Part shown: piece after piece, positions 44,808-53,086 of the stretch
Layout: each line of letters opens with the position of its first letter
How positions within the stretch are numbered: the first letter of the stretch is position 1
DNA from: Roseovarius sp.
GTDB lineage: Bacteria; Pseudomonadota; Alphaproteobacteria; Rhodobacterales; Rhodobacteraceae
NCBI RefSeq assembly: GCF_027019125.1
Contig: NZ_JALUXE010000008.1
Location: forward strand, 1-64,000
Direction: 5' to 3'
DNA: 64,000 nucleotides
Position numbers and translations under genes: made by a program
Notes under the pieces: generated by a model
The model's database searches: none
Told to the model about the DNA's origin: nothing
What the model saw: the letters and a program-made list of their open reading frames with translations, nothing else

Positions 44808-46094
44808 ATGGCCCTGGATACCAAGACGGGCATTGCGCCCTACGACGCCCCCGAAAAGGACCTCTATGAGGTTGGGGAAATGCCGCCCCTGGGCTATGTG
44901 CCCAAGAAGATGTACGCCTGGGCCATTCGCCGCGAGCGGCATGGCGAGCCGGACGTGTCCTTTCAGAAGGAAGTCGTCGATACATGGGAGATCGACAGCC
45001 AGGAGGTTCTGGTTCTGGTGATGGCGGCGGGCGTCAATTACAACGGCGTCTGGGCCGGTCTGGGCCAGCCGATCAGCCCCTTTGACGTGCATGGCCAGGA
45101 CTATCACATCGCCGGGTCGGATGCCTCGGGGATCGTGTGGAAGGTGGGCGACAAGGTCAAGCGCTGGAAGGTCGGCGATGAGGTGGTGATCCACTGCAAT
45201 CAGGACGACGGCGACGACGAGGATTGCAACGGCGGCGATCCGATGTTCTCGCCCACGCAGCGCATCTGGGGCTATGAGACCGGGGACGGATCATTCGCGC
45301 AGTTCACCCGCGTTCAGGCGCAGCAATTGATGCCGCGCCCCAAGCATCTGACATGGGAGGAAAGTGCCTGCTACACGCTGACACTGGCCACCGCCTATCG
45401 GATGCTGTTCGGCCACGCGCCGCACGATCTCAAGCCCGGTCAGAACGTGCTGGTCTGGGGTGCGTCGGGCGGTCTGGGCTCTTATGCGATCCAGTTGGCG
45501 AATACGGCGGGCGCCAATGCGATTGGCGTCATCTCGGACGAAAGCAAGCGGCAATTCGTGCTGGATCAGGGCGCGAAGGGCGTCATCAACCGCAAGGATT
45601 TCAAGTGCTGGGGTCAGTTGCCCAAGGTGAATTCGCCCGAATATAACGAGTGGCTCAAGGAAGCGCGCAAGTTCGGCAAGGCGATCTGGGACATCACCGG
45701 CAAGGGCGTCAACGTGGACATGGTGTTCGAGCATCCGGGCGAGGCGACATTCCCGGTCTCGTCGCTGGTGTGCAAGAAGGGCGGCATGGTGGTGATCTGC
45801 GCCGGGACCTCCGGGTTCAACTGCACCTTTGACGTGCGTTACATGTGGATGCACCAGAAGCGTTTGCAGGGCAGCCACTTTGCCCATCTCAAGCAGGCGG
45901 CGGCGGCCAACAAGCTGATGGTCGAGCGCCGGCTTGATCCCTGCATGTCGGAGGTGTTCCCCTGGGACGAGATTCCGCAGGCGCATGTCAAGATGCTGCG
46001 CAACGAGCACAAGCCGGGCAATATGGCGGTGCTGGTGCAAGCGCCGCGCACCGGGCTGCGCACGGTCGAGGATGTGCTGGACGCGGGCCGGTAA
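44808..46094 (+). CDS. ccrA: Crotonyl-CoA carboxylase/reductase
   Basis: Reductively carboxylates crotonyl-CoA with NADPH and CO2 to ethylmalonyl-CoA, the key CO2-fixing step of the ethylmalonyl-CoA pathway. The 428-residue MDR-superfamily protein has AAGVNYNGVWAGLGQP near the active site, a nucleotide-binding VWGASGGLGSYAIQLA and the C-terminal GSHFAHLKQAAAANKLM. The ATG lies 6-7 bases after CAGGAGG, a strong site; a TTG two codons earlier is unlikely. Together with ecm it marks the pathway in this genome. Confidence 0.97.
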   Translation: MALDTKTGIAPYDAPEKDLYEVGEMPPLGYVPKKMYAWAIRRERHGEPDVSFQKEVVDTWEIDSQEVLVLVMAAGVNYNGVWAGLGQPISPFDVHGQDYHIAGSDASGIVWKVGDKVKRWKVGDEVVIHCNQDDGDDEDCNGGDPMFSPTQRIWGYETGDGSFAQFTRVQAQQLMPRPKHLTWEESACYTLTLATAYRMLFGHAPHDLKPGQNVLVWGASGGLGSYAIQLANTAGANAIGVISDESKRQFVLDQGAKGVINRKDFKCWGQLPKVNSPEYNEWLKEARKFGKAIWDITGKGVNVDMVFEHPGEATFPVSSLVCKKGGMVVICAGTSGFNCTFDVRYMWMHQKRLQGSHFAHLKQAAAANKLMVERRLDPCMSEVFPWDEIPQAHVKMLRNEHKPGNMAVLVQAPRTGLRTVEDVLDAGR

Positions 46095-46184
46095 GGCGCG
46101 TCTGGCAGAGGGAGGAGCGGCTCGCGAACCAGGAGGGGTTCGCGGGCTGTTTTGTTTTGCAGATATGGCACGCAGAGGGGGAGA

Positions 46185-46207
46185 GGCCCCGGGTCAGGCC
46201 CGGGGCG
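46185..46207. repeat. REP-like hairpin GCCCCGGG-TCAGG-CCCGGGGC (copy 2)
   Basis: A perfect 8-bp stem with the same TCAGG loop as the copy near 39.33 kb. It sits between the convergent ccr and engB genes. Confidence 0.7.
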
Positions 46208-46226
46208 CGAAGCGCGGTCGCGCGCC

Positions 46227-46877
46227 TTATTCCAGCGTGGCGATGGTGGCGCGCAGGGTGGCCAGACCCTCTGACTTCTCGCTGGAGGTGAGGATCAGCT
46301 CGGGGAAGGCGGCCGGATGGGGCGCGAGCTTGCTGCGCACCTGATCCAGCACACGCGCCCGCTCGGTGGCGTTGATCTTGTCCGTCTTGGTAAGCACGCA
46401 TTGAAAGGTCACGGCGGAGGCGTCGAGCAGGCTCATGATCTCTTCGTCCACGGATTTGATCCCGTGGCGGGCATCGACCAGCACGAAGGCGCGGCGCAGG
46501 GTCTGGCGACCTGAGAGGTATTGCTTCAGAAGCGCCTGCCATTTTTGCACCACGGCGAGGGGCGCATTGGCATAGCCATAGCCGGGCAGGTCCACGAGAT
46601 AGTGGCTCTCGCCCAGGGCGAAGAAGTTGATTTCCTGCGTGCGGCCCGGCGTGTTGGAGGCACGCGCCAGCGCCTTGCGCCCGGTGAGGGCATTGATCAG
46701 GCTGGACTTGCCGACATTGGAGCGCCCGGCAAAGCACACCTCGAGTCGGTCGGCGGGTGGCAGGCCCGACATGGCAACGACGCCTTTGACGAAATCCACA
46801 GGCCCGGCAAAGAGCTTGCGCCCCAGTTCGGAGGTCTCGTGATCGGGGTCGGGGGCAGGTGAAAAGCGCAGTTCCAT
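46227..46877 (-). CDS. engB: Ribosome biogenesis GTP-binding protein EngB (YsxC/YihA)
   Basis: Essential small GTPase for 50S subunit assembly, 216 residues. G1 is FAGRSNVGKSSLINALTGRK, G2 TPGRTQEI, G3 DLPGYGYANAPL, G4 LTKTDKIN. Start at MELRFSPAPDP, overlapping the MOSC gene stop by 1 bp (TGATG). Last gene of the yidC-MOSC-engB operon. Confidence 0.95.
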   Translation of the reverse strand: MELRFSPAPDPDHETSELGRKLFAGPVDFVKGVVAMSGLPPADRLEVCFAGRSNVGKSSLINALTGRKALARASNTPGRTQEINFFALGESHYLVDLPGYGYANAPLAVVQKWQALLKQYLSGRQTLRRAFVLVDARHGIKSVDEEIMSLLDASAVTFQCVLTKTDKINATERARVLDQVRSKLAPHPAAFPELILTSSEKSEGLATLRATIATLE

Positions 46878-47620
46878 CACAGCACCTCGATCTGGTCGCC
46901 AAGGGCGAGGGTGCCGCCGGTGATCACCTCGGCGTAGATGCCGAAATCCTGATGGTCCCAGTTCTTGTTGAGCGCCGCCAGCGTGTCGAGGTCGCGCACT
47001 CCCGTGGCCGGATTGGCGGTGGTGGCCAGACACCGGCGGATCGGTTCGCGCACGATCATCTCGGCTGTGCCGATACGCAGCGTCTTGCCGATCAGGTCGA
47101 ACTCAGCCCAGGGGGCAAGCCCGTCGAGATGGATGTTGCAGCGCCAGCGCAGGGGCGAGACATCGGCCCCCATCTTGGCCGCGAGATCGGCGTTGGAGGC
47201 GAGGTTGAGCAGGCTGACCGACGGGTAATCGGTATCGGTAAAGCCGCGCCCGTCAAGGCGGTAGAGGCGGGTCGGCTGCGTGCCCTCGGGGGGCATCAGG
47301 GGGCGCACCCAGTCGAGAAACGCCTGCCCGTCGTGATCGGGGTGAAAGGTCAGGTCGGGGCGGTCGGGGTGGCTGAGGGTGACGGTCTCGGACGCCTCAT
47401 CGAACCGTGCGTTGATCGCCATGATCGCCCCGGTCTTGGAGCCGCGCGAGAAGTTGACGCAAGGCCCCCATTCGCCGTCCGTCAGCCGCGCGATTTCGAG
47501 GGCGACGGCCCAAAGACGGTCGCCGGGCATGGCCTGCCCGGCGGTGAGGGTGACGGCGGTGAGGGCCTCGCGCCCGTGGCCTTTGATGGGGTGCCGCCAG
47601 AGGGCGCGAACCTCTGTCAT
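46877..47620 (-). CDS. MOSC domain protein
   Basis: A 247-residue MOSC (molybdenum cofactor sulfurase C-terminal-type) protein: an N-terminal beta barrel region beginning ALWRHPIKGHGREAL and PGDRLWAVAL, and a C-terminal part with PIRRCLATTANPATGVRD that carries the conserved Cys expected to bind sulfur or molybdenum-pterin. The exact role is unknown. It lies between yidC and engB with 4- and 1-bp overlaps, which tie it to membrane-protein and ribosome assembly genes by expression only. Confidence 0.9.
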   Translation of the reverse strand: MTEVRALWRHPIKGHGREALTAVTLTAGQAMPGDRLWAVALEIARLTDGEWGPCVNFSRGSKTGAIMAINARFDEASETVTLSHPDRPDLTFHPDHDGQAFLDWVRPLMPPEGTQPTRLYRLDGRGFTDTDYPSVSLLNLASNADLAAKMGADVSPLRWRCNIHLDGLAPWAEFDLIGKTLRIGTAEMIVREPIRRCLATTANPATGVRDLDTLAALNKNWDHQDFGIYAEVITGGTLALGDQIEVL

Positions 47621-49440
47621 TTCTTCTTTTTCGGCGCTTCGGGCGCGGGCTTGGCGCGCTTGAAGCTGGACGCGATGTTGCCGAACACGTCCGGTTTATG
47701 GCCATGGCTGCGCATGATCAGATATTGCTGGGAGAAGGTGATCATGTTGTTGGCGATCCAGTAGAGCACCAGACCCGAGGCAAAGCTGCCGAGCATGAAC
47801 ATGAAGACCCAAGGCATCCAGGCAAAGATCATTTTCTGCGTGGGGTCGGTGGGCGACGGGTTGAGCTTTTGCTGCAGCCACATCGAGATACCAAGGCAGA
47901 GCGGCAGGATACCGATGAAGATCAGCGCGAGGATCGAACCCGGCTCGGGTGCGGCCCAGGGCAGGATGCCCCAGAGGTTGTAGAGCGACGAGGTATCGGG
48001 GGCCGAGAGATCCTTGATCCAGCCGATCCAGGGCGCGTGACGCAGTTCCAGCGTGACGAAGATCACCTTGTAGAGCGAGAAGAAGATCGGGATTTGCAGC
48101 AGGATGGGCAGACAGCCCGCCGCCGGATTGACCTTTTCCCGCTTGTAAAGCTCCATCATCTCTTTCTGGAGTTTCTGGCGGTCGTCGCCGGCGACCTCCT
48201 TGATCTTCTCCATCTGCGGCTGGAGTTCCTTCATCTTGGCCATGGAGACATAGGATTTGTAGGCCAAGGGCAGCACCAGCGCCTTGATCAAAAGGGTCAG
48301 CGCGATGATGGCCCAACCCATATTGCCGATCACCCCGTGCAGCCAGTGCAGCGCCGCGAAGATCGGTTTGGTCAGGAAGAAGAACCAGCCCCAGTCGATC
48401 GAGTCGAGAAAGCGGTCAACGCCCTGTTCGTTCTGATAGTTGCGGATGGTGGCCCATTCCTTGGCGCCGGCAAAGAGGCGGGTTTCGGCGCTGGCGGTCT
48501 GGCCCGGCTCGACCGTCTGGGTCGGCTGCACGGTCTCGGTCTGGTAGATGCCGCGTTGCGGATCGAACTTGGCCACGGCCTTGAACGGGCTGCCTGTCGC
48601 GGGGATGAGGGTGGTCATCCAGTAGTGATCGGTAAAGCCGATCCAGCCATTCTCGGTCACCTGGGTGACTTCGGCGGGGGCGCCTTCGCGGGCGTTGAAC
48701 GGATATTCCTCGACATCGTCATACTTGATTTCCGCAAGCGTGCCATCGGCCATGCCGATCAGACCCTCGTGGAGAATGAAGAATTTCTTGAGGTCGGCGG
48801 GGCGGCCATGGCGGGCGAGGATGCCGTAAGGGGCGAGGCTGACGGCATTGGCGCCGGTGTTTTCGACCGATTGGCGAACGGAGAACATGAAATCCTCGTC
48901 CACGCTGAGTTCGCGGCGGAAAATGAGGCCCGCGCCATTATCCCAGGAGAGGGTGACGGGCGTGGCGGTGGTCAGCGTGTCGCCGCTCTCGATCTGCCAG
49001 AGCGTATTCGCGCCGGGCACCTGATCGGGGGTCAGGCCCGCGCCGGGGGCCCAGCCATAGAGCGCGTAATAGGGGGTCTCGGTGCCCACCGGCGAGAGCA
49101 GGCGCACGATCTCCGAGGTGGGGTCGATCGTCTCTCGGTAATTCTTGAGGAAGAGATCGTCGATCCGCCCGCCCTGCAGCGAAATCGTGCCTTTCAGGCT
49201 GGGCGTGTCGATGGTGAGGCGCGGGGCGTCCGGCTCGGCCGCGGGGACCGCGGTCGTGGCGGTGGTCGCCTCGGTGCTGCCCTGCGCGGTGGGGGTGGGC
49301 AGGCTCTCGGTTGCCGTGGGCACGGCGGCGTTGGGATCGACCGGGGCGGGTTCGGGAGGTGGGAACATCACGAACCACACCAGAATCACAACGAAACTGA
49401 GTGCTGTTGCCAGGAGGAGGTTCTTGTTCTGATCATCCAT
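47617..49440 (-). CDS. yidC: Membrane protein insertase YidC
   Basis: Inserts and folds inner-membrane proteins, alone or with SecYEG. The 607-residue protein has an N-terminal helix (LLLATALSFVVILVWFVMF), a large periplasmic P1 domain (about 75-360) after a Pro/Thr/Ala-rich linker, and the conserved five-helix core (GWFFFLTKPIFAALHWLHGV..., MSKM-like YKSYVSMAKMKELQPQMEKI, AAGCLPILLQIPIFFSLYKV), ending in a Lys-rich tail (PEAPKKKK). It heads an operon with the MOSC gene and engB; rnpA and rpmH are not in view. Confidence 0.97.
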   Translation of the reverse strand: MDDQNKNLLLATALSFVVILVWFVMFPPPEPAPVDPNAAVPTATESLPTPTAQGSTEATTATTAVPAAEPDAPRLTIDTPSLKGTISLQGGRIDDLFLKNYRETIDPTSEIVRLLSPVGTETPYYALYGWAPGAGLTPDQVPGANTLWQIESGDTLTTATPVTLSWDNGAGLIFRRELSVDEDFMFSVRQSVENTGANAVSLAPYGILARHGRPADLKKFFILHEGLIGMADGTLAEIKYDDVEEYPFNAREGAPAEVTQVTENGWIGFTDHYWMTTLIPATGSPFKAVAKFDPQRGIYQTETVQPTQTVEPGQTASAETRLFAGAKEWATIRNYQNEQGVDRFLDSIDWGWFFFLTKPIFAALHWLHGVIGNMGWAIIALTLLIKALVLPLAYKSYVSMAKMKELQPQMEKIKEVAGDDRQKLQKEMMELYKREKVNPAAGCLPILLQIPIFFSLYKVIFVTLELRHAPWIGWIKDLSAPDTSSLYNLWGILPWAAPEPGSILALIFIGILPLCLGISMWLQQKLNPSPTDPTQKMIFAWMPWVFMFMLGSFASGLVLYWIANNMITFSQQYLIMRSHGHKPDVFGNIASSFKRAKPAPEAPKKKK

Positions 49441-49553
49441 CGCCGATGGCCATCCCTGTATTGCGTGTCAGGGGCGGTTCAACAGAGTGCGGCGGCAAAG
49501 GTCAAGCGGATTCCGGGGATTCTGCCCATTGGCGCGGGGATTCATCGCAGGGT

Positions 49554-51074
49554 TCAGCCCTTGGCGCGGGCGATCCGGGGCATCGGGCCGAGTTTGGCGC
49601 GATGCGCCGCGATCCAGTCCGGCGTCGCCTCGAGCGGCATGGGGCGGGCGATACCAAAGCCCTGCACATGGGCGCAGCCCAGTTGCGCGAGCATGGCATG
49701 TTCGCCCGCTGTCTCGACCCCCTCGGCGAGGGTGGCAAGGCCAAGGCGGTCCGCCATCGACAGGATCGCGCCCACCATGCGCTGTTGGTCCGGGTCGCGG
49801 TCAATCGCGGTGACGTAGGAGCGGTCGATCTTGAGCCGTTGCACGGCAAAGCGGCGGATGGTGGCAATCGAGGCGTGCCCGGTGCCGTAATCGTCAAGGT
49901 CGATGGGGCAGCCCATGCGCGCCAGCGCCGCGATATTGCGGGTGATGACGTCATCGGCAGAGGTGGCGACCACGGATTCGAGCACCTCGATCACCAGACG
50001 GTCCGCGGCCAGATCGCAGCGGTCCAGTTCCCACGCGAATTTCTCGGGCAGGGTGGGATTGCGCAATTCCTCGGGAGAGAGGTTGAGGCCGACGCGCGGA
50101 ATGTCGAGGCCGAGATGATCCCAGGTTTGCAGGGCGCGCAGCGCATTGCCGAGCATGGCATCGCCCAGCACCTCCATCCGGCCCGAGGCGGCAAGAAGCG
50201 GCAGGAATTCCGCCGGTGCGATGAGCCCCGCCGTCGGATGCTGCCAGCGCGCGAGCGCCTCGAACCCGGTGATCTGGCCGGTGTCGGTGCAGATCTGCGG
50301 TTGGAACCATGTGATGAGTCGCCCGTCTTGCAGGGCGGTCGTCACCTCCTCTGCAAGGGCGCGGGGCAGAGGCGTGGGTGCGGCCATGCCCCGGCCATAG
50401 GCGCGGATTGCCGACGGGCCATGGTGCTGCGCCTCGTGCAGGGCGGCAAGGCAGGCGTCATAGAGCGCCGGGGCGGTGCGCGCGGGCGCCTGTGCATCCA
50501 GACAGAGGCCAAGCGAGGTGGAGATATGCAGCGTGGCGGCATCAAACGGGATCGGATCGGTCAGCGCCACGCGCAGCCGTTCGGCAAGGGCCAGAAGCGG
50601 CCCGAGCGTGAGGCCCGGCATCGGGGCCAGAAGCACCCCGAGGCGGCCTGAGCCAAGATCGAAAAGCTGGTCCGCGGGCCGCAGCGCGCGTGCGAGGCGT
50701 TCAAGGCTCTGGAGGATCACGCGGTCGGCGGTGGCGAGGCCGTGACGGTCCGTCAGCCTGTCGAAATCGTCGATCTGGAGGAGAAGGCAGGCGGTGCGTG
50801 CGCCCCCCTGTCGCGCAGCGCCCAGGCTCTCGGCGATGGCCTGTTGCATGGGCGCGCTGCGCGCCGCCTCATCCGTCAGGGGCGGGGTTTGGCGGCGGTC
50901 CGAGAGGGCAAGCGCCAGAAACGCCAGCGGCACGGCGAGGATGAGCGCCGCAAGCCCGAACCAATGGGTCGCCAGCCCCGCCGCGCCGACGAGCGCCAGC
51001 GATTGTGGCCATTGGCCCGCGCGCAGCCGTTCCGCGATCCCTGCAATCCGCTCTTGCCGTTTTCCGATCATCAA
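49554..51074 (-). CDS. Degenerate GGDEF / EAL c-di-GMP phosphodiesterase
   Basis: A 506-residue inner-membrane protein: a hydrophobic N-terminus (LALVGAAGLATHWFGLAALI LAVPLAFLALAL, about 26-58), a GGDEF domain in which the signature is replaced (LFDLGSGRLGVLL), so no cyclase activity is expected, then an EAL domain with the catalytic Glu in GFEALARWQHP, Asn in GLNLSPEEL, Glu in VIEVLESV, Asp-Asp in DLDDYGTGHAS and Lys in RLKIDRSYV. It should hydrolyse c-di-GMP. The GGDEF remnant may bind GTP as a regulator. Confidence 0.88.
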   Translation of the reverse strand: MMIGKRQERIAGIAERLRAGQWPQSLALVGAAGLATHWFGLAALILAVPLAFLALALSDRRQTPPLTDEAARSAPMQQAIAESLGAARQGGARTACLLLQIDDFDRLTDRHGLATADRVILQSLERLARALRPADQLFDLGSGRLGVLLAPMPGLTLGPLLALAERLRVALTDPIPFDAATLHISTSLGLCLDAQAPARTAPALYDACLAALHEAQHHGPSAIRAYGRGMAAPTPLPRALAEEVTTALQDGRLITWFQPQICTDTGQITGFEALARWQHPTAGLIAPAEFLPLLAASGRMEVLGDAMLGNALRALQTWDHLGLDIPRVGLNLSPEELRNPTLPEKFAWELDRCDLAADRLVIEVLESVVATSADDVITRNIAALARMGCPIDLDDYGTGHASIATIRRFAVQRLKIDRSYVTAIDRDPDQQRMVGAILSMADRLGLATLAEGVETAGEHAMLAQLGCAHVQGFGIARPMPLEATPDWIAAHRAKLGPMPRIARAKG

Positions 51075-51116
51075 TCCCGATCCTGCAATCTGGCGTTGAG
51101 CCTAGCGCGGCAGGAG

Positions 51117-51986
51117 TTAACGGAGTTTGGGCAAACCTTCGGGAATTGTGTCGGATTTTATCGATTCTGTGGTCAGACCCGCGAAATCGAAGAGTTTTGG
51201 ATCAAGAAGATGTGAGGGCCGCGCGTTCATCAAGGCGCGGAACATGACCTGCCGGCGACCTGGGCTGCGTGATTCCCAGCCGTCGAGGATCTGTTTGACC
51301 TGCTGGCGTTGCAGACCGTCCTGTGATCCGCAGAGATCGCAGGGGATGATCGGATAGTTCATGGCGCGGGCAAACCGCTCGCAATCCTCTTCGGCGACAT
51401 GGGCGAGGGGGCGATAGACGAAGAGATCGCCCTCTTCGTTCACCAGCTTGGGCGGCATGGTCGCGAGCCGCCCGCCGTGAAAGAGGTTCATGAAGAAGGT
51501 TTCGAGAATGTCGTCGCGGTGATGGCCGAGCACGACCGCGGTGCAGCCCTCTTCGCGGGCGATGCGGTAGAGATTGCCCCGACGCAGGCGCGAGCAGAGC
51601 GCGCAATAGGTGCGCCCCTGCGGCACCTTGTCCACGACGATGGAATAGGTGTCCTGGTATTCGATGCGGTGGGGCACCTGCATGCGTTCGAGAAACTCGG
51701 GCAGGACGGTGGCCGGGAAACCGGGCTGACCCTGATCGAGATTGCAGGCCAGCAATTCGACCGGCAGAAGGCCGCGCCATTTGAGTTCGTAGAGCACGGC
51801 GAGCAGGGTGTAGCTGTCCTTGCCGCCCGAGAGACAGACCAGCCATTTGCCGCCGGGAGCAACCATGCCGTATTGCTCGATCGCCTCGCGGGTGTGGCGC
51901 ACGATCCGTTTTCGCAGCTTCTTGAATTCGGTGCTGCTGGGCGCCCCGTGGAACAGCGGATGGATCTCTTCGGTCTCGTCTAGCAT
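51117..51986 (-). CDS. ttcA: tRNA 2-thiocytidine(32) synthetase TtcA
   Basis: Fe-S and ATP dependent enzyme that thiolates C32 of tRNA. The 289-residue protein has the PP-loop [18 protein letters not shown], the cluster cysteines in [15 protein letters not shown], and a further Cys pair in [12 protein letters not shown]. It lies just downstream of a two-hairpin element and a LysR gene on the same strand, and upstream of the EAL gene by 42 bp. Confidence 0.94.
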   Translation of the reverse strand: MLDETEEIHPLFHGAPSSTEFKKLRKRIVRHTREAIEQYGMVAPGGKWLVCLSGGKDSYTLLAVLYELKWRGLLPVELLACNLDQGQPGFPATVLPEFLERMQVPHRIEYQDTYSIVVDKVPQGRTYCALCSRLRRGNLYRIAREEGCTAVVLGHHRDDILETFFMNLFHGGRLATMPPKLVNEEGDLFVYRPLAHVAEEDCERFARAMNYPIIPCDLCGSQDGLQRQQVKQILDGWESRSPGRRQVMFRALMNARPSHLLDPKLFDFAGLTTESIKSDTIPEGLPKLR

Positions 51987-52050
51987 GGGCTGGCTTTAGG
52001 GGTTTTGTGGGGGGCAGGCAAGGGGCTGGGTGGGGGCTGAGGGATTGCCG

Positions 52051-52096
52051 CCGGACCCTTTAAAAGGGTCCGGTTCGTTTTCTTTTCAAGAAAACG
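52051..52096. repeat. Two-hairpin intergenic element (copy 2), inverted relative to copy 1
   Basis: Read on the minus strand: hairpin A CGTTTTCTT, loop GAA, AAGAAAACG (52076-52096), then hairpin B CCGGACCCTTT, one base, AAAGGGTCCGG (52051-52073). Order, loop and the TTTCTTGAAAAGAAA core match copy 1 at 25.7 kb while stem bases differ and still pair. It sits between the LysR and ttcA genes. Confidence 0.8.
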
Positions 52097-52108
52097 GGTC
52101 AGATGCCC

Positions 52109-52984
52109 TCACAACACCCGGTCGAAGAGCTGCGCGAGGAGGGGGTTGGGGAATTTGCGTTTGGCGGTGACGGCGTGGAAATGCTCGGTCAGGCCCACGC
52201 GATAGGCAGCCTCTTGCAGGAGGCCGGATTCCAGTTCGTTCTTGACCACGATGGGCGGCAGCACCGCAAGGCCGATATCCTCGCGCGCAAGGAGGCGCAT
52301 CATGGCCATGTCATCCACCTCGGCGGCCAGCACGGGGCGAACGGATAGGCGGGCGCAGAGCGCGTCAAAGCCCGCGCGCACCGGAGACTCGAGCGTGGGC
52401 ACGATGACCGGATTGGCACCGAGCAGCGCGGCAAGGCTGTCGGCCGCGTCAATCCGGGCGGGGGTGCCGATCACGCTCACGGGTTGCTGGGCCACGGGAT
52501 GCACGATGAAACTGGTCAGCGCATCGGCGCTGGGTGCCAGATTGGTGAGCACGACATCGAGGCTGAGCGCCTCGAGCCCCTGCAGCAATTCGATCGAGGT
52601 GCCGGAGCGCAGGACAAGCTCGATCTGGGGCTGGCCAAGGAGAGGGCGCAGAAACTCGATCTGGAAGTTGCGCGACAGCGTGGCGAGCGCGCCCACGCGC
52701 AGCACCTGTTGCGCATGGCCGGTCTGGCGCAGCGTGGCGATGAGTTCCTGCCCCGCGCCAAAGATGGTTTCGGCGTAGTCGAGCGTGATGCGCCCGGCCT
52801 CGGTCAGGTGCAATTGGCGATTGCGCCGCTCGAACACGGGCTGGCCCAGACGATCCTCGAGCTTGCGGATTTGCACCGAAAGGGCGGATTGCGAAAGGTT
52901 GAGCCGTGCGGCGGTGCGAGTGAGATTGCCGTCGCGGGCGACCTCCCAGAAATAGCGCAGGTGGTTGTAGTTCATTTCGGTCAT
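52109..52984 (-). CDS. LysR-type regulator divergent from dabBA
   Basis: A 291-residue LTTR resembling NhaR: MNYNHLRYFWEVARDGNLTR and the HTH AARLNLSQSALSVQIRKLED, then an effector domain (VLTNLAPSADALTSF). Two starts are possible (52984 or the MNYN ATG at 52975). No Shine-Dalgarno is visible, and a promoter would place the [15 protein letters not shown] at the ATG, so a leaderless message is possible. Its operator-like inverted repeat lies between it and dabB, so it most likely controls inorganic carbon uptake. Confidence 0.92.
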   Translation of the reverse strand: MTEMNYNHLRYFWEVARDGNLTRTAARLNLSQSALSVQIRKLEDRLGQPVFERRNRQLHLTEAGRITLDYAETIFGAGQELIATLRQTGHAQQVLRVGALATLSRNFQIEFLRPLLGQPQIELVLRSGTSIELLQGLEALSLDVVLTNLAPSADALTSFIVHPVAQQPVSVIGTPARIDAADSLAALLGANPVIVPTLESPVRAGFDALCARLSVRPVLAAEVDDMAMMRLLAREDIGLAVLPPIVVKNELESGLLQEAAYRVGLTEHFHAVTAKRKFPNPLLAQLFDRVL

Positions 52985-53007
52985 ATCGTTCTATATAAAA
53001 GAACGAT
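52985..53007. promoter_or_regulatory. LysR-type operator in the lysR-dabB gap
   Basis: ATCGTTC and GAACGAT flank TATATAAAA in a perfect 7-bp inverted repeat with the T-N11-A pattern. On the minus strand TTGTTC, 17 bases and TATATA form a promoter that overlaps it; on the plus strand TATTAT (53029-53034) could serve dabB. A second shorter pair, GGAACA / TGTTCC (53014-53039), follows. Confidence 0.65.
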
Positions 53008-53086
53008 TTGTTTGGAACAATGAATTTTTATTATGTTCCGGGCTTGGCTATCACCGGGCAACCCAAGTTTCGCCCCCGGAGGTTTC

